In this document: piece by piece, positions 26,200 to 35,473 of the stretch
How the letters are laid out: each line of letters starts with the position of its first letter
How positions within the stretch are numbered: position 1 is the first letter of the stretch
Source of the DNA: Methylomonas subterranea
GTDB lineage: Bacteria > Pseudomonadota > Gammaproteobacteria > Methylococcales > Methylomonadaceae
Direction of reading: 5' to 3'
Assembly: GCF_024505185.1 (NCBI RefSeq)
Contig: NZ_JANIBJ010000011.1
Coordinates: 1 to 64,000, forward strand
DNA length: 64,000 nucleotides
Program-made: the position numbers and the translations under genes
Notes under the pieces: model-generated
What the model saw: only the letters and a program-made list of their open reading frames with translations
Database searches by the model: none
Told to the model about the DNA's origin: nothing

Positions 26200-26368
26200 G
26201 ATTTTTTCGCCCCCTCCCATGAGTTAGGGCGAGAAATATAAACAAGGAAGTTATTAGAGACGGAACTCCAAAGTCTGATGCAACTACGGGATGGGCGGCT
26301 CAACGCCCATCCGCCGATGAAATACCCGGGCGGGCACACAGGTGCCCGCCCTACTCCAGGGAATAGCC

Positions 26369-28144
26369 ATGAACCCGAACTATTTGGAAAATCGCTTGAA
26401 AACACTCTTCAGCCAGGCTTTGTCGGCCGCCCCGGCAGCCAAGCTCATGCCCCCCCTGACCATGGGTTTGGCCCCAAGGCGGCTGATGGGCGTTTTCCAG
26501 CGTTTTACCGCTCTGGGTTATGCCATGCGTAGCCGTTTGCCGAAAACCGCTTGCTACGCGGTGCCTACCCTAGCCTTGCTGTTTGCGGTTACCGCACAGG
26601 CCCAGACAGCGGACGCATTCAGTCAGGCACTGGAACAATTGCGTGTCGGCAATATGTCCGAACGCGAACAGGCCATTGTGCAGCTGGGGGAGGACGGCCG
26701 TAGCCTGAAGCTGCTGCGGGCTTTGCGCGACGGACAATTGATGGACTGGAAAACCGAATCCCGCCTGGTAATAGCCGTCGACAGCGTCAAGGGCTATGCC
26801 CTGCGCGACCCCTTCGACGGCAAGGCGGTGTTGGCCGAGGTGGATAAAGACGCCGTCGGCAAACTCAACATGACCAATAAACTACGCGGGGTGCTGAGTA
26901 AAGCCATCGGCGGCCTGCAATTGAATGCCGAGTCGGCCGATGTGCGGCTGGAGGCGGTCAAGGCCATTGCCAAGGCCGCCGACGACAACGCCTTGCAATT
27001 GTTGCGCAAGCGGCTGGAGCGGGAAAATGACGCCGCCGTGCTGGCGGCCATTCAGGAAGCCTTGTGGCTGCGGGATTTGAACGGCGACGACAAACCGGCC
27101 CGCTTGGCCGCCATTCAGGCCCTGAAAACCCGTAACAGCCAGGATGCCTACAACCGCCTGCGGCAATTGGCAGAAGCCGACGCGGAAGCCGATAGCGAAG
27201 TGACCGAACAGGCCAAGGCCGCCGTGAAAAAAATCGAAAGCCGTCTGCAAAACTATGCAGCGATTGAAACGGTGTTTTTCGGCCTCAGCCTGGGCGCGGT
27301 GTTGGTGCTGGCCGCCATCGGCTTGGCCATCACCTTCGGCGTGATGGGCATTATCAACATGGCCCACGGCGAACTGATGATGTTGGGTGCTTACACCACC
27401 TACGTGATGCAACAACTGCTGCCAAATTACTTGGGTACGGCGTTGATTCTGTCCATACCGATGGCGTTTTTGGTTGCGGCACTGGTGGGTATCGGCATTG
27501 AACGCGGCATCATCCGCTTTTTATACGGCCGGCCGCTGGAAACCTTGCTGGCCACCTTCGGCGTCAGCCTGTTTTTGCAACAAGCCGTGCGCTCAATCTT
27601 CTCGCCGCTGAACCGTAGCGTCTCCACGCCGGACTGGATGAGCGGTTCCTGGCAGATCAACGACTTTCTGTCGCTGACCTGGAACCGCTTCTACATCCTG
27701 ATCTTCTGCCTGCTGGTGTTCACCGCGCTGCTGCAAATTTTGAAGCGCACCAAGCTGGGTCTGGAAGTGCGGGCGGTGGCGCAGAATCGCGGCATGGCGC
27801 GGGCGATGGGCATCCCGACCTCGCGGGTGGATGCGATGACCTTCGGCTTGGGTTCCGGCATCGCCGGCGTGGCCGGGGTGGCCTTGAGCCAGATCACCAA
27901 CGTCGGGCCGAATCTGGGCCAGGCCTACATCGTTGATTCCTTCATGGTGGTGGTGTTCGGCGGCGTGGGTAATTTGTTCGGAACGTTGGTCGCCGGGTTT
28001 TCATTGGGCATCGCCAATAAGGTGTTGGAGCCCTATGCCGGAGCGGTGTTGGCGAAGATTTTGGTGTTGGTGTTCATCATCTTATTTATCCAGAAAAAAC
28101 CCAGAGGCCTGTTCCCACAAAAAGGCCGGGCGGCGGATGGTTAA
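26369..28144 (+). CDS. urtB: Urea ABC transporter, permease UrtB
   Basis: At 591 residues this is a LivH-type permease with a large N-terminal extension. Residues about 55-310 are a periplasmic helical-repeat region (DAFSQALEQLRVGNMSEREQ) after a signal-like helix. The membrane domain starts near FFGLSLGAVLVLAAIG and contains GIINMAHGELMMLGAYTTY and the EAA-like RAVAQNRGMARAMGI. This architecture is standard for proteobacterial UrtB. The ATG at 26369 is chosen by context; an earlier in-frame start at 26342 is possible. Confidence 0.95.
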   Translation: MNPNYLENRLKTLFSQALSAAPAAKLMPPLTMGLAPRRLMGVFQRFTALGYAMRSRLPKTACYAVPTLALLFAVTAQAQTADAFSQALEQLRVGNMSEREQAIVQLGEDGRSLKLLRALRDGQLMDWKTESRLVIAVDSVKGYALRDPFDGKAVLAEVDKDAVGKLNMTNKLRGVLSKAIGGLQLNAESADVRLEAVKAIAKAADDNALQLLRKRLERENDAAVLAAIQEALWLRDLNGDDKPARLAAIQALKTRNSQDAYNRLRQLAEADAEADSEVTEQAKAAVKKIESRLQNYAAIETVFFGLSLGAVLVLAAIGLAITFGVMGIINMAHGELMMLGAYTTYVMQQLLPNYLGTALILSIPMAFLVAALVGIGIERGIIRFLYGRPLETLLATFGVSLFLQQAVRSIFSPLNRSVSTPDWMSGSWQINDFLSLTWNRFYILIFCLLVFTALLQILKRTKLGLEVRAVAQNRGMARAMGIPTSRVDAMTFGLGSGIAGVAGVALSQITNVGPNLGQAYIVDSFMVVVFGGVGNLFGTLVAGFSLGIANKVLEPYAGAVLAKILVLVFIILFIQKKPRGLFPQKGRAADG

Positions 28145-28155
28145 ACACGCTAACT

Positions 28156-28269
28156 GTAGGCCGGAATAAGCCGATAGGCGTTTCCGGCGAACCAGACTTG
28201 CCGGAACGCTACGCTTATTCCGGCCTACTGAGTTAAAAACGTAGGGTGGGCACGCCAAATGCCCACGCG
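28156..28269. repeat. REP-type inverted repeats in urtB-urtC gap
   Basis: Two elements stand side by side. A 16-bp arm GTAGGCCGGAATAAGC (28156-28171) is perfectly inverted at 28213-28228. Then comes a GTAGGGTGGGC...GCCCAC palindrome (28241-28266). They fill the 180-bp gap between urtB and urtC, which otherwise belong to one operon. Confidence 0.75.
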
Positions 28270-28324
28270 GAACAGATGCTAACGGTGGGCGACCCGCCCA
28301 TCTTATAACCCGACGGAACCGATA

Positions 28325-29433
28325 ATGAACCTATTCAAACAAGACAAAACCTACGGCTCGGTAATGTCCGCACTGGCGGCGGTCACCCTGCTGATTCCGC
28401 TGTGCAACCTGATCTTCCCCGAAGATTCGGCCCTGCACTTTTCGGCTTACTCGGTCTCGCTGATCGGCAAATACCTGTGCTTTGCGCTGCTCGGCCTGTC
28501 GCTGGACATGGTCTGGGGCTATGCAGGCATTCTGGTACTCGGCCAGGGGGCTTTCTTCGCTTTGGGCGGATACGCCATGGGCATGTATTTGATGCGGCAG
28601 ATCGGCACCCGAGGCGTGTACGGCAACGCGGAATTGCCGGACTTCATGGTATTTTTGAACTGGACCGAACTGCCCTGGTATTGGCACGGCTTCGGCAATT
28701 TCGGCTTTGCGATGCTGATGGTATTGCTGGCGCCGGGCTTGTTGGCCTTTGTCTTCGGCTGGCTGGCGTTTCGCTCGCGGGTCACCGGGGTGTATTTGTC
28801 CATCATCACGCAGGCCTTGACTTACGCCCTGTTGCTGGCCTTCTTCCGCAACGAAATGGGCTTCGGCGGCAATAACGGCCTGACCGACTTCAAAGACATC
28901 CTCGGCTTCAACATCCAGTCCGACGGTGTGCGCACCACGCTGCTGTTTTGCACCGGCCTGAGTCTGATCGGCGCCTTGCTGCTATGCCGCTGGATCGTCA
29001 ACAGCAAGCTGGGCCGGGTGGTCACGGCGATTCGCGACCAAGAATCGCGGGTGCGCTTTCTGGGTTACCGGGTGGAGCTGTTCAAGCTTTGGGTGTTCGT
29101 GTTCGCGGCCATGTTGGCCGGGCTGGCCGGCGCGCTGTACGTGCCGCAAGTCGGCATCATCAATCCCAGCGAATTCTCGCCGCTCAACTCGCTGGAAATC
29201 GTCATCTGGGTGGCGGTCGGCGGGCGAGGCACTTTGTACGGCGCCATCATCGGCGCGGTGCTGGTCAACTACGCCAAAACCGTGCTGACCGGCTTGATGC
29301 CGGACGCCTGGCTGTTCTGCCTGGGCGGCGCCTTCATCCTGGTGACGCTGTTGCTGCCCGACGGCATCGTCGGCCTGCTGCACCGCCGCATCAAACCCAA
29401 AGACATTGAAGAAGCCCTGCTGGGAGAACCGAC

Positions 29434-29437
<4 letters not shown>
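28325..29437 (+). CDS. urtC: Urea ABC transporter, permease UrtC
   Basis: The 370-residue membrane protein is the LivM-type partner of UrtB. Conserved stretches include LDMVWGYAGILVLGQGAFFALGG, TGVYLSIITQALTYALLL, and AIRDQESRVRFLGY (the loop docking on the ATPases). About ten helices are visible. Its stop overlaps the urtD start by four bases. Together with UrtB it forms the urea channel. Confidence 0.95.
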
Positions 29438-30239
<802 letters not shown>

Positions 30240-30240
<1 letters not shown>

Positions 30241-31016
30241 TGTTAACTATCAGCGCATTGCAACAATATTACGGGGCCAGCCACACTTTGTGGGATCTGG
30301 ATTTGAGCGTGCCGCAAGGCGCCTGCGTCTGCCTGATGGGCCGCAACGGCGTGGGCAAAACCACCTTGCTGAAAGCCATCATGGGCCTGATTCCGGTCCG
30401 CGACGGCAGCATCGACTTCGACGGCGTGGAACTGGCCAAGGCCAAGGCCGAATCCCGCGCAGAGCTGGGCATAGGCTATGTACCGCAAGGCCGGGAAATC
30501 TTTCCGCTGCTGACCGTGGAAGAAAATCTGAAAACCGGTTTGCGCGCCGCTGGCAAACTGGGCATCAAAAAAGTCCCCGATGCAATTTACGACATTTTCC
30601 CGGTATTGAAACAAATGCTGAAACGCCGCGGCGGCGACCTGTCCGGCGGCCAGCAACAGCAATTGGCCATCGGCCGCGCCTTGGTGTTGAATCCGCGCCT
30701 GTTGATCCTGGACGAACCCACCGAAGGCATTCAGCCCAACATCGTCAGCGAAATCGGCGACGTGATTATCCGCTTGAATCGCGCGCGCGGCATCGACACC
30801 GCTAAACCGGACGGCGAAGCGGTTGGCGAAGTGCACCAGGCCATTGCCAGGATTAACAAGGAACTGGGCGTTACGGTGTTACTGGTCGAACAAAAACTGC
30901 CGTTTGCGCGCAAGGTGGCCAATCAATTCTGCATCATGGACCGAGGCCGGCATGTGGCTGTGGGAGCGATGGAGGAATTGGCCGACGATATGGTGAAGCG
31001 GTATTTGACGGTGTAA
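30240..31016 (+). CDS. urtE: Urea ABC transporter, ATP-binding protein UrtE
   Basis: The 258-residue ATPase of the LivF type has Walker A (GRNGVGKTTLLKAIMG), the motif GREIFPLLTVEENL, the signature (LSGGQQQQLAIGRAL) and Walker B (LLILDEPTEGIQP). An insertion around GIDTAKPDGEAVGEV makes it about 25 residues longer than short UrtE forms. The start is set by the one-base overlap with urtD. It is the last gene of the urt operon. Confidence 0.95.
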
Positions 31017-31120
31017 ACGCAATACCCATGTAGGGTGTGCATCCACCGAGTCGAGGTCATTCAGGCGGCTGCGTTGCACTTATCCACCCTACCCTTTACA
31101 GCCCATTGGGAGAACTTACG

Positions 31121-31426
31121 ATGAAATCTGAAAAATATCTATTTGCCTTCGGTGCACTGCTCTTGGTATGGTCGATGCGGGGCGAGGCACATGACAGTCA
31201 TGAGGCTGTGATGGAAGGCGGCAACCTTATGCAATTGACCCACGCCCTTCTCCACCCAGTCTTGGAAATCCCTTATCTGCCGGCCTTTTTGATAGGCACA
31301 TTGATTGTGGGACTCGTGCTGCGTCCGGTTATATTGCACATAGCCAGACACCGAATTGGCAGCAAATCTGTTTATCCGACCGTTATGGAAAAACCAGCCA
31401 TCGCGCCGAAGACCGATAATTTGTAA
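31121..31426 (+). CDS. Small one-helix membrane protein between urt and ure genes
   Basis: The 101-residue protein has an N-terminal signal or anchor (YLFAFGALLLVWSMRGEA). A second hydrophobic segment (residues about 47-67) is preceded by THALLHPVLEIPYLPAFLIGTLIVG. The H-x-x-LHP phrase recalls the HGxxHPxxGxDHLL motif of HupE/UreJ nickel permeases, but the rest of that family is missing. A ribosome site (GGGAG) precedes it. A link to nickel or urea handling is a guess based on this motif and the 18-bp distance to ureD. Confidence 0.65.
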   Translation: MKSEKYLFAFGALLLVWSMRGEAHDSHEAVMEGGNLMQLTHALLHPVLEIPYLPAFLIGTLIVGLVLRPVILHIARHRIGSKSVYPTVMEKPAIAPKTDNL

Positions 31427-31444
31427 ACCGACACCTTACCCGCC

Positions 31445-32296
31445 ATGCGTCCAGACTTTGCAGCCCCTTCCCATCCTGATCCCATAGCCGAATCGTCGAT
31501 ATGGGCAGCGGAGTTAAAACTGGGATTTACGCAGCGCGGCGACAAAACCGTGTTGGCCAGACGCGAGCATCGCGGCCCGCTGACCGTGCAGCGACCGTTT
31601 TACCCGGAAGGCGGTGTCTGCCACGTCTATCTGCTGCACCCGCCCGGCGGCGTAGTGGCAGGCGATCAGTTGAGCATTACTGCCGCTGTCGACACCACAG
31701 CTCAAGCACTCATCACCACACCCGCCGCCGGCAAGTTTTACCGCAGCGAAGGCTGCGAAGCCCGGCAAACTGTCAATCTCAAGGTTTCAGAAAACGCCAG
31801 CCTGGAATGGCTGCCGCAGGAAACCATCGTCTACCAAGGCGCGCGCCTAAATTCCAGCATGCATATCGAGTTGGCCGTGCACGGCCGCTTTATCGGCTGG
31901 GAAATCTTGGCTTTGGGCCGCCCCGCTGCCGGCGAAGGCTTCGACAACGGTACCGCGACCCTAAACTGGCACATCAGCCGCGCCGGGCGTTTGTTTTACC
32001 TGGAACGCTTGCGCCTGGATGCCGAAGCCTTCCAAGCCCGCTGGGGTTTATTCGGTCATTCGGCCTGCGGGACGCTGTTTGTTTATCCGGCTACACCTGT
32101 GCAGTTGGCGGCGGTGCAGGAACTGATTGGCGATGAGGCGAATCGAGGGGTGACTTTGATTGAAGGGTTATTGATTTGTCGGGGGTTGGATCTTAGGGCG
32201 GATTTGTTGAAGGGGTTTTTTGAAGAGGTTTGGGGATTGGTAAGGGGGGATGTGGTTGGTAGGGAGGTTTGTGCGCCGAGGATTTGGGCGACGTAA
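31445..32296 (+). CDS. ureD: Urease accessory protein UreD
   Basis: The 283-residue protein is a full UreD (UreH). Visible motifs are ELKLGFTQRGDKTVLARREHRGPL, FYPEGGVCHVYLLHPPGGVVAGDQL, TTPAAGKFYRS and WLPQETIVYQGA. It forms the UreDFG complex that delivers nickel to the apo-urease. It is followed by repeat DNA and two foreign inserts, so it is separated from ureA by about 2.2 kb. Confidence 0.95.
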   Translation: MRPDFAAPSHPDPIAESSIWAAELKLGFTQRGDKTVLARREHRGPLTVQRPFYPEGGVCHVYLLHPPGGVVAGDQLSITAAVDTTAQALITTPAAGKFYRSEGCEARQTVNLKVSENASLEWLPQETIVYQGARLNSSMHIELAVHGRFIGWEILALGRPAAGEGFDNGTATLNWHISRAGRLFYLERLRLDAEAFQARWGLFGHSACGTLFVYPATPVQLAAVQELIGDEANRGVTLIEGLLICRGLDLRADLLKGFFEEVWGLVRGDVVGREVCAPRIWAT

Positions 32297-32321
32297 CCGA
32301 TTTTGATTTTGTGTGGGTTTT

Positions 32322-32360
32322 AGCTCCCTCTCCCTCCGGGAGAGGGTTGGGGTGAGGGGG
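32322..32360. repeat. Dispersed repeat family 2, left half-copy
   Basis: A partial copy: CCCTCTCCCTCCGGGAGAGGG followed by TTGGGGTGAGGGGG. It matches the first third of the units at 10259 and 26087. It sits between the ureD stop and the large repeat copy A. Confidence 0.65.
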
Positions 32361-32365
32361 TATTT

Positions 32366-32634
32366 GGTGTCGCTGCCGCGACGACTTTTTTAAATGTCGG
32401 GTCTCGGCCCGACAGCCGAGGTACTTTTCTTTGGACGGCCAAAGAAAAGTACCCAAAAGAAAGGCCGCCCCATGCCGCTTGATTCCTGCGCTCCGAAGGG
32501 TTTGATCGGGGTTTTCGGAAGGGCTATCCATAGCCCTCCGAAAACGCGATGCATCCCTGCATCGCCCCTGCGGGCTGATCCGCCCAAACCCTTCTGTGCT
32601 CGGCGCGGCATAGGGGATTAACCTCGTCGCGCGG
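32366..32634 (+). repeat. Multi-hairpin repeat family 1, copy A
   Basis: About 270 bp with the full family layout: GGTGTCGCTGCCGCGACG at the head, GTCGGGTCTCGGCCCGAC, then the 14-bp palindrome GGTACTTTTCTTTG/CAAAGAAAAGTACC. Next come GGGCTAT/ATAGCCC, then GCGATGCA/TGCATCGC, then the tail GTGCTCGGCGCGGCATAGGGGATTAA. It faces copy B in the opposite orientation across the DUF3825-like gene. Confidence 0.9.
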
Positions 32635-32801
32635 AGAATAGTTGTTGTGTGATTTTGTAGTTTGAGTTTCAAGTTCTGTTGTAGGATGCTGCCAATGTTA
32701 GGACGCGCATCTCTCGCGAACGATGTACGTCATCTAGTTGAGTACCTCTAAACGCTTATTCAAAATAATGTCCAAATTTCACAATAGTGGTAAACCTTTT
32801 T

Positions 32802-33587
32802 ATGGAACAAAATAAACCATATGACTTTCCTACAGATTTTTATGACTTCTGCTTTATGCCAAAATTCGATGAAAATATCGAGTATTTAAGAGGCTTAGCT
32901 GAGTATGAAGATTGGGAATATCAAAACACACCAGCAAACCATGCTCATCCAATCCTGAGAAATTATATTAAGTACACCTATCAGAGAATCGCGGAAGAGA
33001 AAAAAATATCTGTAACAACTGACGAAGAATTTTGCTGCTGGAACACAGGATTAATTACACAGTCTCAAGAACCTATATTTATACTTTTCGAAAAAAATAA
33101 ATTAAGCAATTCTAAGCCCTATTGGCACTTCTGGAAATTTTGTAGAAAAGGCGAATGGGAGCTTAATAAATTTTCATCAGTACCTGAGATGGCTCACTAT
33201 TTTGATGATCCATCAGTTTTAGTCTTTGATTCTCGTAAAGAACTTAGAGTAAATGCTGAACACATTATTGCTGATAATATTGGTCGATTCCCTAATTCCC
33301 TGCAAAGCATGAATCCGTACGGATTACAGAATTTAGTTAAAGGTGCAATAGATTCTGCTATTGAAAGAGCCCGAAGAAATTATAAAACTGCTATTCCTCA
33401 ATATTACCAAGGCAGTATCCAATTACTTTTACCAATATCATTACTAGATCCAAAGAAGGCTGATTTAGCTTTGGTAGTTGATCGATTCACTGATTTTTAT
33501 AGAGGTTCAACTTGTTTAACTTTGGATATGGCATACAACAATGCCAGACAGTTAGCTAGGCCTGATCGTGATTGGTTGATACCTTAA
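32802..33587 (+). CDS. DUF3825-like protein (AT-rich insert)
   Basis: The 261-residue soluble protein carries the phrases FYDFCFMPKFDENIEYLRGLA, WEYQNTP, HPILRNYIKYTYQRI, FCCWNTGLITQSQEPIF and MAHYFDDPSVLVFDSRKELR. These fit the DUF3825 family, which is often attached to or associated with OST-HTH/RNA-binding proteins. The coding sequence is much more AT-rich than the neighbouring urease genes, which suggests transfer. It is bracketed by inverted copies A and B of the multi-hairpin repeat. The ATG at 32802 is preferred to a GTG five codons earlier. Molecular function is unknown. Confidence 0.75.
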   Translation: MEQNKPYDFPTDFYDFCFMPKFDENIEYLRGLAEYEDWEYQNTPANHAHPILRNYIKYTYQRIAEEKKISVTTDEEFCCWNTGLITQSQEPIFILFEKNKLSNSKPYWHFWKFCRKGEWELNKFSSVPEMAHYFDDPSVLVFDSRKELRVNAEHIIADNIGRFPNSLQSMNPYGLQNLVKGAIDSAIERARRNYKTAIPQYYQGSIQLLLPISLLDPKKADLALVVDRFTDFYRGSTCLTLDMAYNNARQLARPDRDWLIP

Positions 33588-33593
33588 CTAAGA

Positions 33594-33857
33594 GGGACGG
33601 TTGTCTCCCCTGATGCCGCGCCGAGCACCGGAGGGTTTGAGCGGATTTGCCCGCAGGGGCGATGCAGGGATGCATCGCGTTTTCGGAGGGCTATGGATAG
33701 CCCTTCCGAAAACCCCGTTCAAACACTTCGGCGCGCAGGAATCGAGCGGCATGGGGCGGCCTTTCTTTTGGGTACTTTTCTTTGGCCGTCCAAAGAAAAG
33801 TACCTCGGCTGTCGGGCCGAGACCCGACATTAAAAAAACCGTCGCGATAGCGACACA
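33594..33857 (-). repeat. Multi-hairpin repeat family 1, copy B (inverted)
   Basis: The reverse complement of the family unit, running from the tail (CCCCTGATGCCGCGCCGAGCAC) to the head (GTCGCGATAGCGACAC). It starts within seven bases of the DUF3825-like stop and ends nine bases before the YoeB stop, so it fills the gap between two convergent genes. It forms an inverted pair with copy A. Confidence 0.9.
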
Positions 33858-33865
33858 AAACAAGC

Positions 33866-34126
33866 TCAATACTCATAGTGAAACCGCAACTGCGCAATCA
33901 ACAAGGTATCCCCGGCAACTTTATAGACGATTCGATGCTCGTCGTTAATCCGCCGCGACCAATAGCCGGACAAGCCGTGCTTCAAGGGTTCCGGCTTACC
34001 GATGCCCTCGAAAGGCTGGCGCTGGATTTCCTTGATCAATTGGTTGATACGTTTAAGTATGGCCTTATCCGTGGTTTGCCAGTAAAGGTAGCTGTCCCAG
34101 GCATCGGAGGAAAAAGTGATTTTCAC
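33866..34126 (-). CDS. yoeB: YoeB-type mRNA interferase toxin
   Basis: The 86-residue toxin belongs to the RelE/YoeB superfamily. Conserved phrases are [57 protein letters not shown] and the C-terminal FHYEY. YoeB cleaves mRNA on the ribosome; the catalytic glutamate, arginine and histidine of the family are retained. The likely start is a GTG that overlaps the antitoxin stop. A longer frame upstream overlaps the antitoxin and is rejected. Confidence 0.9.
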   Translation of the reverse strand: MKITFSSDAWDSYLYWQTTDKAILKRINQLIKEIQRQPFEGIGKPEPLKHGLSGYWSRRINDEHRIVYKVAGDTLLIAQLRFHYEY

Positions 34127-34374
34127 TCGATCAACTTGCGCTCCGTACCTTGGCCGGATTCCAGCTCGGCGATGGATTCCAGCAAGCGGCGGGCGTTGGC
34201 TGGGGAGCGCAGCAGGTAGGCGGTTTCCTCCATGGCTTGGTAGTCTTCCAGAGACAGCATTACCACCGGGGATTCGCTTTTGCGGGTGATGATGATAGGG
34301 GCATGGTCGGCGCAAACCTTGTCCATGGTTTTAGCCAAATTGGCGCGAGCGGCGCTGTAACTGATGGCGTCCAT
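34123..34374 (-). CDS. yefM: YefM-type antitoxin
   Basis: The 83-residue antitoxin of the Phd/YefM family reads [20 protein letters not shown], then [29 protein letters not shown], with a C-terminal toxin-binding tail. It binds YoeB and represses the operon. The start at 34374 gives the standard length. Its stop overlaps the toxin start by four bases, giving translational coupling. The pair lies between copy B of the repeat and ureA, on the strand opposite to the urease genes. Confidence 0.9.
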   Translation of the reverse strand: MDAISYSAARANLAKTMDKVCADHAPIIITRKSESPVVMLSLEDYQAMEETAYLLRSPANARRLLESIAELESGQGTERKLIE

Positions 34375-34386
34375 TGATGCTCCTGT

Positions 34387-34404
34387 TGTACGAAAAAGTG
34401 TACG
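34387..34404. promoter_or_regulatory. Probable YefM operator: two TGTACG half-repeats
   Basis: TGTACG occurs at 34387-34392 and 34399-34404, 12 bp apart, starting 13 bp upstream of the yefM start. The E. coli yefM-yoeB operator has two palindromes with TGTAC cores at 12-bp spacing, so this is the expected autoregulatory site. Confidence 0.6.
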
Positions 34405-34446
34405 ATAGCTTAACGCCGACGGTTGGCTACTGCAAATTGGAAACAC

Positions 34447-34478
34447 GCGTGGGCACGATTAAACGTGCCCACCCTACG
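34447..34478. repeat. Short GTGGGCAC/GTGCCCAC palindrome before ureA
   Basis: The inverted repeat GCGTGGGCACG...CGTGCCCAC followed by CCTACG lies 26 bp upstream of the ureA start, in the shared region with yefM. It belongs to the same short REP-like family as the copies at 22395 and 39291. Confidence 0.7.
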
Positions 34479-34503
34479 AAAACGTCACATTAACGAAACG
34501 ACT

Positions 34504-34806
34504 ATGCAATTAACCCCCAGAGAAAAAGACAAACTCCTCCTCTTCACTGCCGCCCTCCTCGCCGAGCGCCGCAAGGCCAGAGGCCTGAAACTCAACTATC
34601 CGGAAGCCGTGGCCTATATCTCCGCCGCTATCATGGAAGGCGCCCGCGACGGCCAGAGCGTAGCCGAGTTGATGGCCTATGGCCGAACGCTATTGAGCAT
34701 CGACGACGTGATGGACGGCATCGCCGAGATGTTGACCGAGGTGCAGGTGGAGGCGACGTTTCCGGATGGGACGAAATTGGTTACTGTCCATGAACCGATT
34801 GTTTAA
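34504..34806 (+). CDS. ureA: Urease subunit gamma
   Basis: The 100-residue protein is a canonical Ure[39 protein letters not shown], and VHEPIV at the C-terminus. With UreB and UreC it forms the nickel enzyme that splits urea into ammonia and carbamate. It is separated from ureB by one copy of the multi-hairpin repeat rather than lying next to it as usual. Confidence 0.97.
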   Translation: MQLTPREKDKLLLFTAALLAERRKARGLKLNYPEAVAYISAAIMEGARDGQSVAELMAYGRTLLSIDDVMDGIAEMLTEVQVEATFPDGTKLVTVHEPIV

Positions 34807-34834
34807 TGTTGTGGCGCTAAGGCAATGGCTTTTA

Positions 34835-35078
34835 TTTGAAGTCGGGCCTCGGCCCGACAGCCGAGGTACTTTCTTTTACTTGCCTAAAAGAAAGTACCCA
34901 AAGAAAACGGCACCCCATGCCGCTTCGATCCTGCGCCCCGAAGGGTTTGAGCAGGGTTTTTCGAAGAGGCATCCAGCCCCTGCGAAAAACGCGATGCATC
35001 CCTGCATCGCCCCTAACGGGCAATTCCGCTCAAACCCTTCGGTGCTCGGCGCGGCATCAGGGGAGAAAAACCTCTCGC
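34835..35078 (+). repeat. Multi-hairpin repeat family 1, copy C
   Basis: A single family unit in direct orientation fills the ureA-ureB gap. Head palindrome GTCGGGCCTCGGCCCGAC, then GGTACTTTCTTTTA..TAAAAGAAAGTACC, GCGATGCA/TGCATCGC and the tail GTGCTCGGCGCGGCATCAGGGG are all present. No cargo gene accompanies this copy. A short GCGTGGGC/GCCCACGC palindrome (35104-35130) follows. Confidence 0.9.
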
Positions 35079-35155
35079 TAGCAAAACGAATAACAAAATT
35101 TAGCGTGGGCACGAGTTTCGAGCCCACGCGGAAAAACGATTATAAGGAGCCCAAT

Positions 35156-35473
35156 ATGATCCCCGGAGAAATCTTCCCCGCCGACGGCGAGATCGAACTC
35201 AACGCCGGCCGCGCCACGGTTAAAGTCCTGGTCGCCAATAGCGGCGACCGGCCGATTCAGGTCGGCTCGCATTATCATTTTTACGAAACCAACCCGGCCT
35301 TGCATTTCGACCGCAGCGTGGCTTTGGGCTTTCGGCTGGATATTCCGGCCGGCACTGCGGTGCGTTTCGAGCCGGGCCAGCAGCGCGAGGTGCAGTTGGT
35401 GGCGTTCGCCGGCGAACGTAAAGTCTATGGCTTTCGCGGCGAAGTAATGGGTGCATTGGAGAAAAGCGCATGA
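35156..35473 (+). CDS. ureB: Urease subunit beta
   Basis: The 105-residue UreB shows [37 protein letters not shown] and [12 protein letters not shown], all diagnostic. An AAGGAG ribosome site stands eight bases before the start. Its stop overlaps the ureC start by four bases. It is a structural subunit of the urease trimer. Confidence 0.97.
   Translation: MIPGEIFPADGEIELNAGRATVKVLVANSGDRPIQVGSHYHFYETNPALHFDRSVALGFRLDIPAGTAVRFEPGQQREVQLVAFAGERKVYGFRGEVMGALEKSA

Noticed and set aside
33866-34315. A 149-residue version of the YoeB toxin
   Set aside because: The extra N-terminal part overlaps the antitoxin gene in another frame; the GTG start at 34126 gives the normal toxin length.
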